Assembly: GCF_050268245.1 (NCBI RefSeq)
Contig: NZ_JBNNGK010000007.1
Span: 62,001 to 126,000, forward strand
Source: JBNNGK01 sp050268245
Lineage (GTDB): Bacteria; Pseudomonadota; Gammaproteobacteria; Enterobacterales; Enterobacteriaceae
Length of the DNA stretch: 64,000 bases
Reading direction: 5' to 3'
Shown: in pieces, positions 1 to 8,715 of the stretch
How the letters are laid out: each line of letters begins with the position of its first letter
How positions within the stretch are numbered: the stretch's first letter is position 1
The notes under the pieces: model-generated
Told to the model about the DNA's origin: nothing
What the model saw: only the letters and a program-made list of their open reading frames with translations
Databases searched by the model: none
Made by a program: the position numbers and the translations under genes

Positions 1-155
1 GAGTCTAGGCAGTTACCACAAAGAAAAGCGAAACAAATAGCGAGCTCGTAAACAAAACCCTTCGAAATAGCAATAAATGTTCATTTAGTGTCGATAGGAT
101 CAATAATCCGTAGCGAATCCGCCATGGTGTTCCGTTAAATCGGCACGAAATTGAC
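1..155. other. Non-coding edge, probably upstream of nuoA
   Basis: No convincing gene is visible here. In E. coli the gene on the far side of lrhA is nuoA, transcribed in the same direction as lrhA, so this A/T-rich stretch may be part of the nuo promoter region. That rests on synteny only; nuoA itself is outside the window. Confidence 0.3.
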
Positions 156-670
156 GGGCGCGGCAGGCCACGCCCCTACGGGGATGTACTGGGTATTTGC
201 CCACCGGTTGCTTAACATCGGTTCTCCGTAGTGGCCGGGCATGCACAGCCTGCATTGCATGTTTTCATGCAGCCACGGTGAGCCTCCGGGCGCGGCATGC
301 CACGCCCCTACGGGGATATGCGGGGTGTTTGCCAACTGCTGGTTTAACATCAGCTCACCGTAGTGGCCGGGCATGCCCGGCCTGCATTACATGTTTTCAT
401 GCAGCCACGGTGAGCCTCCGGGCGCGGCAGGCCACGCCCCTACGGGGATGTGCAGAGTATTTGCCAACCGCTGGTTTGACATCAGTTCACCGTAGTGGCC
501 GGGCATGCCCGGCCTGCATTACATGTTTTACATGCAGTCACGGTGAGCCTCCGGGCGCGGCATGCCACGCCCCTACGGGGATGTACAGGGTATTTGCCAA
601 CTGGTTGTTTAACATCGGTTCTCCGTAGTGGCCGGGCATGCCCGGCCTGCATTGCATGTTTTACATGCAG
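156..670. repeat. Tandem array 1: four paired-palindrome units of 132-133 bp
   Basis: Units start at 156, 288, 420 and 553. Each begins with the imperfect palindrome GGGCGCGGCATGCCACGCCC followed by CTAC (read on the minus strand it is a hairpin headed by GTAG), then a spacer of about 50 bp, then GTAG followed by the perfect palindrome GGCCGGGCATGCCCGGCC (degenerate in unit 1), then a tail that can itself fold (CTGCAT ... ATGCAG). The two GTAG heads face each other, as in paired REP elements. Spacer sequence differs from arrays 2 and 3, so this is a separate subfamily. The spacers of units 1 and 4 resemble each other, as do those of units 2 and 3. Open reading frames through the array are repeat translations, not genes. 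Confidence 0.93.
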
Positions 671-970
671 CAACAATGAAACGGAATGAACCATTACGGA
701 TGGCAAAAATCGGCTGGAAAGGCGTTACCAAGAACGCGCCTTGAGTGGCGTTTATAGGTGAGACAAACTGGCTCGCTTTTGCAGCCAATCCGAATATGCA
801 GGGAAGCGCTACCAACCGTTGGCACAGGCAACGCCTGAGTGTGGTCAGGGGATAGATTGCCAGGGGGCATTTACCCCCTGACCCGGCCATTCACAGCGCG
901 TTCATACCGCGTTACGCTGGTAACAACCGGAAATACCCATTCATCTGACAAAAAACGTTAATTGGCAAAC
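671..970. other. Non-coding stretch with a perfect 7-bp hairpin
   Basis: No gene is supported in this stretch between array 1 and the ERIC element. It holds one clear structure: CAGGGGG at 861-867 and CCCCCTG at 874-880 with a six-base loop. There is no T-tract on either side, so a terminator call is weak. It lies downstream of lrhA and upstream of the presumed nuo operon. Confidence 0.4.
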
Positions 971-1096
971 ATACCCATCATACTTCACGTTACATGTGTG
1001 TTGGCTGCGCTCGTTCACCCGAATCACTTACCCGTGTAAGCTCATCGGGATTCACTTCCTTGCCGCCTTCCTGCAACGCGAATTATTTAGGGTATA
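971..1096 (-). repeat. ERIC element downstream of lrhA
   Basis: About 126 bp bounded by ATACCC and GGGTATA, with an internal inverted repeat containing the ERIC signatures: a variant of the ERIC1R core (TGTAAGCTCATCGGGATTC) and, opposed to it, CGCTCGTTCACCCGAATCAC. The layout is that of enterobacterial repetitive intergenic consensus (IRU) elements as found in Yersinia and Serratia. It ends 23 bp from the lrhA stop, so it is probably transcribed as part of the lrhA 3' region. A second copy lies at 60253-60379 in the opposite orientation. Confidence 0.9.
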
Positions 1097-1119
1097 CGTT
1101 TTTACCGGGCAATTATCCG

Positions 1120-2055
1120 TTATTCGTCTTCATCGACTGGACAGATGTCGTTTTCCGCAGAAGGTGCAGGGCCACTGAAACTGTAGACTTCATTGCCGTT
1201 TTGTACCGCGCTAAAAATAGCCATCGCCAGTTCGTTCTCGCATTGGATATCTTTACACAGCGCATACTGCGTGTCTGGCAATGCCGGCAGGCCTTCCGCC
1301 GCACCCAGCACCCGTAAATCAGGGCTCATCATCTCAATTGGCTGGGCAGTAATACCCAGCCCCGCTTTACACGCCGCACGGACTGCCGAGAGCGTAGAAG
1401 CAACGTAAGCAATGCGCCACGGAATACCGGCTTCATCCAGATGCTTTATCGCCATGGTACGGAATGCGCTCGGCTCGTCCAGCACCACTAAGGGAATCGG
1501 CTCGCCGGGTTGATAGTGGTAATCAGCAGCGCAATACCACAACGTTGGTGACGTGCGCAGCACAATATGCGAATGTTCTTCAGTATCAACAGTGGTGATC
1601 GCCAGATCGACTTCACCGTTCTTCAACATGTCAGTCATGAATGGGCTGCGTTTCACCCGCACATCAATAGCCAGCTTCGGGTATACCGACGTTACACGAT
1701 TAAGCAAAAAAGGCAGGATGGTATCGGCGGTATCATCAGAAGCACCAATAGTCAGAACACCTTTAATATTGTTGTACATCAGAGAAGTACAGGCTTCATC
1801 ATTAAAGCGTAAAATTTTCCTGGCGTAGCCAAGAAGTTGGATACCATGTTCGGTTAACAATTTATTGCGCCCGTGACGGGCGAACAACTCTTTACCAACC
1901 AATTGCTCTAACCGCTGCATTTGCTGACTGACTGCCGATTGAGTACGGCAAACGGCGACGGCCGCCGCTGCAAACGTATTCAAATCAGCTACAGCCACAA
2001 AAGTTCTTAGCAGATCGAGGTCGAGATTAAGTATCGGACGATTTGCATTAGTCAT
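1120..2055 (-). CDS. lrhA: LysR-family regulator LrhA
   Basis: A 311-residue LysR-type transcriptional regulator, close to the 312 residues of E. coli LrhA. The winged helix-turn-helix covers roughly residues 12-70, with the recognition segment RTQSAVSQQMQRLE nearly identical to LrhA; the remainder is the periplasmic-binding-like effector domain. In E. coli LrhA represses flhDC and so motility, and affects RpoS; the Serratia and Erwinia/Pectobacterium homologues (HexS/HexA) repress exoenzymes and pigment. Position between the presumed nuo operon and alaA is the E. coli order. An unusually long upstream region and an ERIC element just after the stop frame the gene. Confidence 0.96.
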   Translation of the reverse strand: MTNANRPILNLDLDLLRTFVAVADLNTFAAAAVAVCRTQSAVSQQMQRLEQLVGKELFARHGRNKLLTEHGIQLLGYARKILRFNDEACTSLMYNNIKGVLTIGASDDTADTILPFLLNRVTSVYPKLAIDVRVKRSPFMTDMLKNGEVDLAITTVDTEEHSHIVLRTSPTLWYCAADYHYQPGEPIPLVVLDEPSAFRTMAIKHLDEAGIPWRIAYVASTLSAVRAACKAGLGITAQPIEMMSPDLRVLGAAEGLPALPDTQYALCKDIQCENELAMAIFSAVQNGNEVYSFSGPAPSAENDICPVDEDE

Positions 2056-2888
2056 AGTGTTTTCTTCACTTTTTAAATTCTATATTTGAAACTACCCTGG
2101 TGTATTTCTAAGGCATCGTTTAAAAGGGACGATGCCTGATATGACAGTACCCCACTCATAAGTGGAGGGCAAAAAAATTACTTATATTTCGTTACCTCTA
2201 TCGCTTTTTTTAAATACGATCTATCGCAAATGCTTATCTAACAAAGCGCCAGATCACCCTAAAAACGTTAAATACCTGCGGGGATAAGATTTTACTCGTT
2301 CGTCCCTTGGTTTTACCACACTAAATGCGCCTCATTACTGTGCTGACATCATGTCTAAAATCACAATACAGAAATAAAAGTTAACTATTATCTATTTTCC
2401 AACTAACCCAACCTTAGTACCTTCAATAAATTCAATTACTCATGCAATGAAATACGGCCTCAGGCGCAGTATAAGTTAAATTTTACTTATATTAATAAGT
2501 GAAATATCTCTAATGTTAGGTTCTGCTTGATCACAGTGTGATGTTGTAATGCGTGTACGACTATCGGACTAGTCCTGTATTACTCGCCAATTTGATGTCT
2601 TGTGGCAGTAGGTCACGCACCGCCAGGTTGTTTTTTGCGCTATCGGGTAAGGAAGTTTACCTTGGCCAACACAAACCAGTTTAAATACTGATAAAATAAG
2701 AATATCTGGTGTTTTATTCCATCATCACCTTAATCCAGGTATTTCATTACGGCGTTTGCGCTTCTGAGCAATCAATTGCACCAAAGGTATGCGCAACACT
2801 TCAAAAACTAGGGCGTCAAGAGTACATTGGGCACATTGCGGTGTTCCACGGTAGGAGCGCCCTATCCCAGTAAAAGGCTCAACTTTTT
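2056..2888. promoter_or_regulatory. Long lrhA-alaA divergent intergenic region
   Basis: An A/T-rich region of 833 bp without a supportable gene, between two divergent genes, so it must carry both promoters. A perfect 9-bp inverted repeat, AGGCATCGT at 2111-2119 and ACGATGCCT at 2129-2137 with a nine-base loop, lies about 60 bp before the lrhA start and could be a 5'-leader hairpin or an operator. A 10-bp palindrome GGACTAGTCC is at 2566-2575. LrhA is known to autoregulate in E. coli; I cannot place its site with certainty. Confidence 0.6.
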
Positions 2889-4103
2889 ATGTCCCCCATT
2901 GAGAAATCCAGCAAACTGGACAACGTCTGTTACGACATTCGCGGCCCGGTGCTTAAAGAAGCTAAACGTCTTGAAGAAGAAGGCAACAAAGTCCTCAAAC
3001 TGAACATTGGCAACCCTGCACCGTTCGGTTTTGACGCCCCGGATGAGATTCTGGTCGATGTGATTCGCAATCTGCCGACGGCGCAAGGCTATTGTGATTC
3101 CAAAGGGCTCTACTCGGCACGTAAAGCGATCATGCAGCACTATCAGGCACGTGGCATGCGCGACGTTTCCGTTGAGGATATCTACATTGGTAATGGTGTT
3201 TCCGAACTGATTGTGCAATCCATGCAAGCGCTGCTGAACAGCGGTGACGAAATGCTGGTGCCAGCGCCGGATTACCCACTTTGGACCGCAGCAGTATCGC
3301 TGTCTAGCGGCAAAGCGGTGCATTATCTGTGTGATGAAGAGTCCGGCTGGTTCCCCGATCTCGATGATATCCGTAGTAAGATCACACCGCGTACGCGGGG
3401 CATCGTGATCATCAACCCAAACAACCCAACTGGGGCGGTCTACAGTAAAGAACTGCTGGAACAAATCGTCGAGATTGCCCGCCAACATAATCTGATCATC
3501 TTTGCCGATGAGATCTACGACAAAATTCTTTACGACGAAGCACAACACATTTCCATTGCCACCTTGGCACCGGATCTGCTGACCGTGACGTTCAATGGCC
3601 TGTCCAAAACCTACCGCGTCGCCGGTTTCCGTCAGGGTTGGATGGTGCTTAATGGGCCGAAGAAACACGCTAAAGGCTATATCGAAGGGTTAGAAATGCT
3701 GGCCTCGATGCGGTTGTGCGCCAACGTGCCGATGCAACACGCGATTCAAACCGCGCTCGGTGGTTATCAAAGCATTAGCGAATTTATTCTGCCGGGCGGC
3801 CGTTTGTATGAACAACGCAACCGTACCTGGGAATTACTCAACGATATTCCGGGCGTTTCCTGCGTAAAACCACAGGGTGCGCTGTACATGTTCCCCCGTA
3901 TTGATGCCAAGCGCTTTAATATCCACGACGATCAGAAACTGGTTTTAGATCTGTTGTTGCAAGAAAAAGTGCTGTTGGTGCAAGGCAGTGCATTTAACTG
4001 GCCGTATCCAGACCATGTCCGTATCGTTACCCTGCCGCGCGTTGACGAATTAGAAATGGCCGTCGGTAAGTTGGGGCGCTTCTTGGAAGGCTACCGTCAG
4101 TAG
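2889..4103 (+). CDS. alaA: Glutamate-pyruvate aminotransferase AlaA
   Basis: A 404-residue PLP-dependent class I/II aminotransferase, nearly identical in sequence to E. coli AlaA (YfbQ, 405 residues), the main alanine-forming transaminase from pyruvate and glutamate. The Schiff-base lysine is Lys240 in NGLSKTYRVAGFRQGW; the cofactor-binding NPNNPTGAVY segment lies near residues 178-187. It acts in the cytoplasm. The start has only a weak ribosome-binding site (AAGG, 11 bases upstream), but the N-terminus MSPIEKSSKL matches the family exactly, fixing it. Divergent from lrhA, as in E. coli. Confidence 0.97.
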   Translation: MSPIEKSSKLDNVCYDIRGPVLKEAKRLEEEGNKVLKLNIGNPAPFGFDAPDEILVDVIRNLPTAQGYCDSKGLYSARKAIMQHYQARGMRDVSVEDIYIGNGVSELIVQSMQALLNSGDEMLVPAPDYPLWTAAVSLSSGKAVHYLCDEESGWFPDLDDIRSKITPRTRGIVIINPNNPTGAVYSKELLEQIVEIARQHNLIIFADEIYDKILYDEAQHISIATLAPDLLTVTFNGLSKTYRVAGFRQGWMVLNGPKKHAKGYIEGLEMLASMRLCANVPMQHAIQTALGGYQSISEFILPGGRLYEQRNRTWELLNDIPGVSCVKPQGALYMFPRIDAKRFNIHDDQKLVLDLLLQEKVLLVQGSAFNWPYPDHVRIVTLPRVDELEMAVGKLGRFLEGYRQ

Positions 4104-4381
4104 CATAAATACGCGCTCACCCAACCGAACGAATTTGTGTTGCCTGCCAACCTCAACTACGCACACTCCCGGGAACAGACATAGCGATGTGACCGGGATG
4201 GCACGCCGTCGGGAACGGGCTTGAACGCAGGTTGCGGTTATCCCGCCGCCCCTATAACACACGGATAGGTTATGGGGTCACAGCTATCGACAACAGACCG
4301 CATACAGCACGAAGGTTATTTGCATAACCCGCCCACACTGCTCACAATAGACGTCTCACTTGCCGCCGTAGAGAGAGCACC

Positions 4382-4981
4382 ATGAGCCAGAGCCATTTCT
4401 TTGCCCACCTGTCCCGTCTGAAATTAATCAATCGCTGGCCACTGATGCGTAACGTACGTACCGAGAACGTTTCCGAGCACAGTCTACAGGTCGCGTTCGT
4501 CGCCCATGCGCTAGCGGTGATCAAGAACCGGAAATTCAATGGCAACGTGAGCGCCGATCGCGTTGCGCTGCTGGCGATGTACCATGATGCCAGCGAAGTG
4601 ATTACCGGCGATATGCCAACCCCGATCAAATATTACAACCCGCAGATTGCCCACGAATATAAGAAAATCGAAAAGATTGCCCAGCAGAAGCTGCTGGAAA
4701 TGATCCCAGAAGAATTACGCAACGACTTTCGTTCAATCCTCGACGAACATTATTACACTGAGGACGAGAAGTTGGTGGTAAAACAAGCCGATGCGCTGTG
4801 CGCTTACCTAAAGTGTCTTGAGGAGTTATCCGCTGGCAATAATGAATTCAAACTGGCGAAAGCGCGTCTGGAGAAAACCTTACAGCTACGCAACAGCCCC
4901 GAAATGGCGTATTTCATGGCGGTATTTATTCCCAGTTTCAGCCTGTCGTTAGATGAAATCAGTCTGGATAGCACCTTATAA
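4382..4981 (+). CDS. yfbR: 5'-deoxynucleotidase YfbR
   Basis: A 199-residue HD-domain phosphohydrolase, the same length as E. coli YfbR, which dephosphorylates deoxyribonucleoside 5'-monophosphates and takes part in the dUMP supply route. The metal ligands are in place: His33 (EHSLQ), His68-Asp69 (MYHDASE) and Asp137 (KQADALC); the substrate-contact pair Arg18-Trp19 is also conserved. The preceding 278 bp shows no gene. The stop is followed by a hairpin shared with the convergent yfbS. Confidence 0.96.
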   Translation: MSQSHFFAHLSRLKLINRWPLMRNVRTENVSEHSLQVAFVAHALAVIKNRKFNGNVSADRVALLAMYHDASEVITGDMPTPIKYYNPQIAHEYKKIEKIAQQKLLEMIPEELRNDFRSILDEHYYTEDEKLVVKQADALCAYLKCLEELSAGNNEFKLAKARLEKTLQLRNSPEMAYFMAVFIPSFSLSLDEISLDSTL

Positions 4982-4993
4982 TAGTCAATGAAC

Positions 4994-5020
4994 ATGGCGC
5001 AGCAGGCTGCGCCATTAAAA
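4994..5020. terminator. Hairpin between convergent yfbR and yfbS
   Basis: ATGGCGCAG at 4994-5002 and CTGCGCCAT at 5007-5015 form a perfect 9-bp stem with a four-base loop, followed by TTAAAA on the plus strand. It overlaps the yfbS stop codon. The symmetry suggests use by both convergent transcripts, although the T-tract is poor. Confidence 0.6.
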
Positions 5021-6847
5021 TGCATACAACCACGGCACCACAATCACACTGACCACCATCACCAAAACGGTAAATGGCACGCCCATGCGCACAAAATCGC
5101 CGAATTTATAATTCCCCGGCCCTAATACCAAGGTATTCACCGGTGAAGAAACCGGCGTCATAAACGCCGCCGAAGCGGCAATCGCAATAATCATCGCAAA
5201 GGGATACGGCGACACGCCCATTTCGCGCGCGGCGGCGATAGCAATCGGTGCCATCAACACCGCGGTCGCCGTATTGGAGATAAACAACCCGATGCTGGCG
5301 CACAGCACAAACAAACAGACCAGCATCACTCTGGGGCCCATCCCCCCCGCGACATCCATCAACCCGCGCACAATCAAATCCACCCCGCCGGTTTTTTGCA
5401 ACGCTTGAGCAAATGGCATCATGCCGACAATTAAAATTATGCTCGGCCAGTGAATAGATTTATAGGCACTTTCCATATCAATACAGCGGAATTTGCCCAT
5501 CAACAAACAGGCGATCAGTGCCGCAATCGGGTTAGGGACTTCATCGGTCAACATCATCGCGACCATCAGCGCCAGACAAAATAGCGCATGCGGTGCCTGC
5601 GTGATGGCCGGAGCGACTTCATCCACCTCTGCCGGCAGATTAAGTACGATGAAATCATGGGTTTTAAGCTGAAGTTGTCGGATAGCCTTCCAATCACCGA
5701 TGACCAGCAAAATATCACCCAGCGCCAGCGGCTCATCCACCAATTTACCCGGTAAAATATCACCGTTGCGCCGCAGACCGACCACGTTAAGATCGTATCG
5801 GCTGCGAAACGCTGCGTCTCGCAGGCTTTTACCCAGCAGGGCGGAATCAGGAATCAGCGATACTTCTGCCATGCCGACATTGCGCGATTGCTCAGAAAAA
5901 TAATCGCCGCGCAGTACCATCGGTTCTAATTGCTGTTCACTGCAAAATTCTCGCAGATCGACGTCGCTATCCGACATATCAATCAGCAAAACATCGCGCT
6001 CGCGCAGTTCCGTACTGCCTGACGCACTCACCATAATCCGCCGAAAACGCTTCCAGCGTTCGATACCCACCACGTTAGCGCCGTAACGGGCGCGCAGATG
6101 CAACTCATCTAATGAGCGGCCAATCAATGGCGAACCACTGCGGATCGCCAGACGCCTGGCGCGCCCCGTCAGTTTATAATCACGAATCAAATCGCGAAAC
6201 GTGCGCCGCTGCCACGACGCTTTACTACTCTCTACTTCGTCTTTACCGAGCCAACGGCGCGCCACCAGCATATAAGCGACGCCCAATGCCAACACAATCA
6301 TGCCAATCGGCGTGACGCCGAAAAAACCAAAACCATGGATACCTTCACGCACCAGTTCGCTGTTCACCACCATATTGGGCGGCGTCGCAACCAAGGTCAT
6401 CATGCCACTGATCAACCCGGCAAAACTGAGTGGCATCATCAGCCGTCCTGGCGGGGTTTTCATGCGCGCCGCCACGCTCAACACGACGGGGATAAAAATC
6501 GCCACAACGCCGGTCGAGCTCATAAAGGCCCCCAATCCGGCAACGGTGATCATCAGCAACGCCAACATTTTGGTTTCGCTGCTGCCCGCGACCTTAACCA
6601 GCCAATCGCCAACCTGATAGGCCACGCCGGTGCGCACCAACCCTTCACCAATCACAAACAACGCCGCGATCAGAATCACGTTTGGGTCGCTGAACCCAAC
6701 GGTCGCCTCTGACAGCGTTAACGTGCCGCTCAGCACGAATGCGATAATCACCAGCAGCGCCACGACGTCCATTCGCAACTTATTGGTCGTGAACAATACG
6801 ATGGCAATCAGCAACAGACACAACACCCACAGTAATTCGCTGTTCAA
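5015..6847 (-). CDS. yfbS: SLC13/DASS-type membrane transporter YfbS
   Basis: A polytopic inner-membrane protein with two central regulatory TrkA-C (RCK_C) domains (about residues 200-390) between membrane blocks, the design of the YfbS group of divalent-anion:sodium symporters. The substrate is unknown. Starting at the TTG at 6847 gives 610 residues, exactly the E. coli length, and the N-terminus (initiator, then NSELLWVL) aligns with E. coli MNGELIWVL; GAGG sits eight bases before the TTG. The longer frame to 6892 would run into the yfbT terminator and is rejected. Conserved segments SNTATAVLMAP and TPVSSPVNTLVLGPGNY lie in the C-terminal membrane half. Confidence 0.93.
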   Translation of the reverse strand: MNSELLWVLCLLLIAIVLFTTNKLRMDVVALLVIIAFVLSGTLTLSEATVGFSDPNVILIAALFVIGEGLVRTGVAYQVGDWLVKVAGSSETKMLALLMITVAGLGAFMSSTGVVAIFIPVVLSVAARMKTPPGRLMMPLSFAGLISGMMTLVATPPNMVVNSELVREGIHGFGFFGVTPIGMIVLALGVAYMLVARRWLGKDEVESSKASWQRRTFRDLIRDYKLTGRARRLAIRSGSPLIGRSLDELHLRARYGANVVGIERWKRFRRIMVSASGSTELRERDVLLIDMSDSDVDLREFCSEQQLEPMVLRGDYFSEQSRNVGMAEVSLIPDSALLGKSLRDAAFRSRYDLNVVGLRRNGDILPGKLVDEPLALGDILLVIGDWKAIRQLQLKTHDFIVLNLPAEVDEVAPAITQAPHALFCLALMVAMMLTDEVPNPIAALIACLLMGKFRCIDMESAYKSIHWPSIILIVGMMPFAQALQKTGGVDLIVRGLMDVAGGMGPRVMLVCLFVLCASIGLFISNTATAVLMAPIAIAAAREMGVSPYPFAMIIAIAASAAFMTPVSSPVNTLVLGPGNYKFGDFVRMGVPFTVLVMVVSVIVVPWLYAF

Positions 6848-6892
6848 AACGCCCTCACGCCCCCGACGGTCTAAAAGCTTAGAAATTAGCAT

Positions 6893-6915
6893 AAAAAAAC
6901 CCCGCCTATGCGGGG
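6893..6915 (-). terminator. Terminator of the yfbU-yfbT transcript
   Basis: On the minus strand CCCCGC pairs with GCGGGG (6900-6905 with 6910-6915, four-base loop), followed by seven T residues (plus-strand A tract 6893-6899). A textbook Rho-independent terminator placed 31 bp after the yfbT stop and before yfbS. Confidence 0.92.
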
Positions 6916-6945
6916 TCTAATCAATTTGGCAGCAGAAAACGGCGG

Positions 6946-7602
6946 TTACGCGATTCTTTCGATACGGGCACCGTGTGGCGTTGAGTTAACCTGGAACTGC
7001 TCCAGTGACGTCAGGATCATATTTACGCGGTCGAGTTTGGGCGCATCACTTGGCGCATTGACCGCAATGACCTGGCATCCCGCCGCCAAACCAGAAAGAA
7101 TCCCGGCCGCGGCATCCTCTACCACCACACACGCCTGCGGTGCTAAACCAAGGCGCTCAGCCCCCAGCAGATAGGCATCTGGCTGCGGCTTCCCGTGTTC
7201 GACCTGCTCAGCGGTAATGAACACTTCCGGTTCTGGCAAGCCCGCGGCGGCTCGGCGTGCCGTAGCGACAGGAATCGAGCCGGAGGTGACAATGGCCCAA
7301 GGAATGCCCAAGCTGTTGAGGCGTGCCAGCAAGGCCACCGCCCCCGGCAACGCCCGCACGCCGTCGGTATCCTGCGCTTCTACCTGTTCCAGCAAATCGT
7401 GTTCATGCTGAATTTCGGCTTCGCTTTCACCCGGCATAAAATGACGTAACGAGGTAATGGCCTGTTTACCATGAATAAAGTCCAGCACCTCCTGCGGATT
7501 GACGCCGCGGCGCTCGGCCCAATGCGTCCAGGCGCGCTCCACCACAGGCAAAGAATCCACTAACGTGCCATCCAGGTCGAATAGAAAACCTTTACACTCC
7601 AC
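6946..7602 (-). CDS. yfbT: HAD-family sugar phosphatase YfbT (HxpA)
   Basis: A haloacid-dehalogenase phosphatase of 218 residues when started at the GTG at 7602, compared with 216 in E. coli; AGAGG lies six bases upstream. The upstream TTG at 7623 overlaps the yfbU stop but would add residues the family lacks. Motif I is FLFDLDGTLVDS with the nucleophile Asp near residue 8, motif II is IVTSGS, and motif III/IV is GKPQPDAYLLGAE ... VVVEDAAAG. E. coli YfbT dephosphorylates sugar phosphates such as hexitol and hexose phosphates in vitro. It follows yfbU with almost no gap, so the two are probably co-transcribed. Confidence 0.94.
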   Translation of the reverse strand: MECKGFLFDLDGTLVDSLPVVERAWTHWAERRGVNPQEVLDFIHGKQAITSLRHFMPGESEAEIQHEHDLLEQVEAQDTDGVRALPGAVALLARLNSLGIPWAIVTSGSIPVATARRAAAGLPEPEVFITAEQVEHGKPQPDAYLLGAERLGLAPQACVVVEDAAAGILSGLAAGCQVIAVNAPSDAPKLDRVNMILTSLEQFQVNSTPHGARIERIA

Positions 7603-7619
7603 GGGAAACCTCTTTTTAA

Positions 7620-8114
7620 TCAAGCATTAATAATTTGCGCGATCTCAACGGCGCTCAGATGATATTGCCGTGGGCAAGATAACCAAATCGCCAGCATACG
7701 CTGGTACTTTTCCCACATTTTAGTTTGCGCATTGAAGCCATGACTGCCGGAATCGAAATGCGTATAACGCCCCTCGGTACTGACCAAGAAACGCACATAG
7801 CTCAGGTAACGCGCTTCGGTCGCCGCATCGAACCCAAGGAATGCCAAACGGCGAACCTCAATCCCTTGCCTCTCTTTCAGATTTTCCCACGACACTTGCA
7901 AGGCATGATGCATTTCCATGATATTGATGATGGTGCGACACACGTCTTCACTCAGTTCTCCAAAATCTCGGTCTAGCTCACGCATTTGCAGGCCGAAACC
8001 GCGCTCAATAATGGTTTGCAGCCGACGATAGCGATCGGCATTGTCGGGATCGAGCATGGTCATCATTTTGTACTGGTTCGACAAAATCAAACGTTGAGCG
8101 TTGGTCATTTCCAT
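7620..8114 (-). CDS. yfbU: UPF0304 protein YfbU
   Basis: A 164-residue protein matching E. coli YfbU in full length when started at the ATG at 8114 (MEMTNAQRLILSNQYKMM), with AGGAAA upstream. It belongs to the DUF/UPF0304 family of alpha-helical cytoplasmic proteins. Its biochemical role is not established; E. coli YfbU has been linked to stress-dependent cell death. The longer frame from 8162 adds 16 residues not found in the family. First gene of the yfbU-yfbT pair. Confidence 0.94.
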   Translation of the reverse strand: MEMTNAQRLILSNQYKMMTMLDPDNADRYRRLQTIIERGFGLQMRELDRDFGELSEDVCRTIINIMEMHHALQVSWENLKERQGIEVRRLAFLGFDAATEARYLSYVRFLVSTEGRYTHFDSGSHGFNAQTKMWEKYQRMLAIWLSCPRQYHLSAVEIAQIINA

Positions 8115-8226
8115 GGTGATTTCCTGATTTCTGTATGATGACGAGAGCATCGCACAGCGCAATTTCGCAGGAAATCACTACTCGACCGTTCTTTGATTTA
8201 AACCGGTGTTATTAGCAGATCAATCA

Positions 8227-8256
8227 ACGGACGCTCAGCAACAGCGCCCGTTTTTT
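8227..8256 (+). terminator. Possible plus-strand terminator between yfbU and yfbV
   Basis: ACGG-A-CGCT (8227-8235) can pair with AGCG-C-CCGT (8243-8251), one internal mismatch, followed by six T residues (8251-8256). The T-tract is on the plus strand, but both flanking genes are on the minus strand, so if functional it would stop antisense transcription. Low certainty. Confidence 0.4.
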
Positions 8257-8259
8257 GTC

Positions 8260-8715
8260 TCATAAGTCGTCAAGGAAGGTTTTATCCAACTGCTTAAACG
8301 CGCGCTTGAGCAGATCGGCCAACGCTTGATAGGTTGGCGTGCCCTCAATCGGCGCTTGCGCCTGTCCGGCTTGTGCCAGTTTGTTTCGCACTTCATGGAA
8401 CCAACCTAGCAGCGTCGGCGGCAACGGCGTTACCGAACGGCGGCCTAACCACCACAAACCTTGCATCGGCAGGCTACAGGCAAACAACGCAGTGGCAATC
8501 GCCGGGCCAAGCTGGCCACCCAAAGCAATTTGCCAAGTCAGCGTGAAGACCGCCAACGGCGGCATAAAACGGATGGAAAAACGAGTAGCGCGCGCAATGC
8601 GATTTTCTGGAAACACCGGCGCCAGACGTTTGTCGGACGGCCAGGTTTTCATATAGTGTTGCCCGCGTTGGAATATCTGAAACCAACTTACGGAACCGGA
8701 CGGTTTGCTCGTCAT
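8260..8715 (-). CDS. yfbV: UPF0208 membrane protein YfbV
   Basis: A 151-residue inner-membrane protein, the same length as E. coli YfbV, with two hydrophobic segments in the middle (about residues 45-65 and 68-90) and conserved motifs RRGQHYMKTWP, QIALGGQLGPAIATALF and LKRAFKQLDKTFLDDL. The family (DUF412) has no agreed biochemical activity; E. coli yfbV has been implicated in chromosome terminus organisation and in ackA-pta neighbourhood function. It is divergent from ackA, as in E. coli. Confidence 0.95.
   Translation of the reverse strand: MTSKPSGSVSWFQIFQRGQHYMKTWPSDKRLAPVFPENRIARATRFSIRFMPPLAVFTLTWQIALGGQLGPAIATALFACSLPMQGLWWLGRRSVTPLPPTLLGWFHEVRNKLAQAGQAQAPIEGTPTYQALADLLKRAFKQLDKTFLDDL

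Noticed and set aside
994..1317. Plus-strand frame of 107 residues beginning in the ERIC element
   Set aside because: It reads ERIC sequence and then the antisense of lrhA; no family resemblance.
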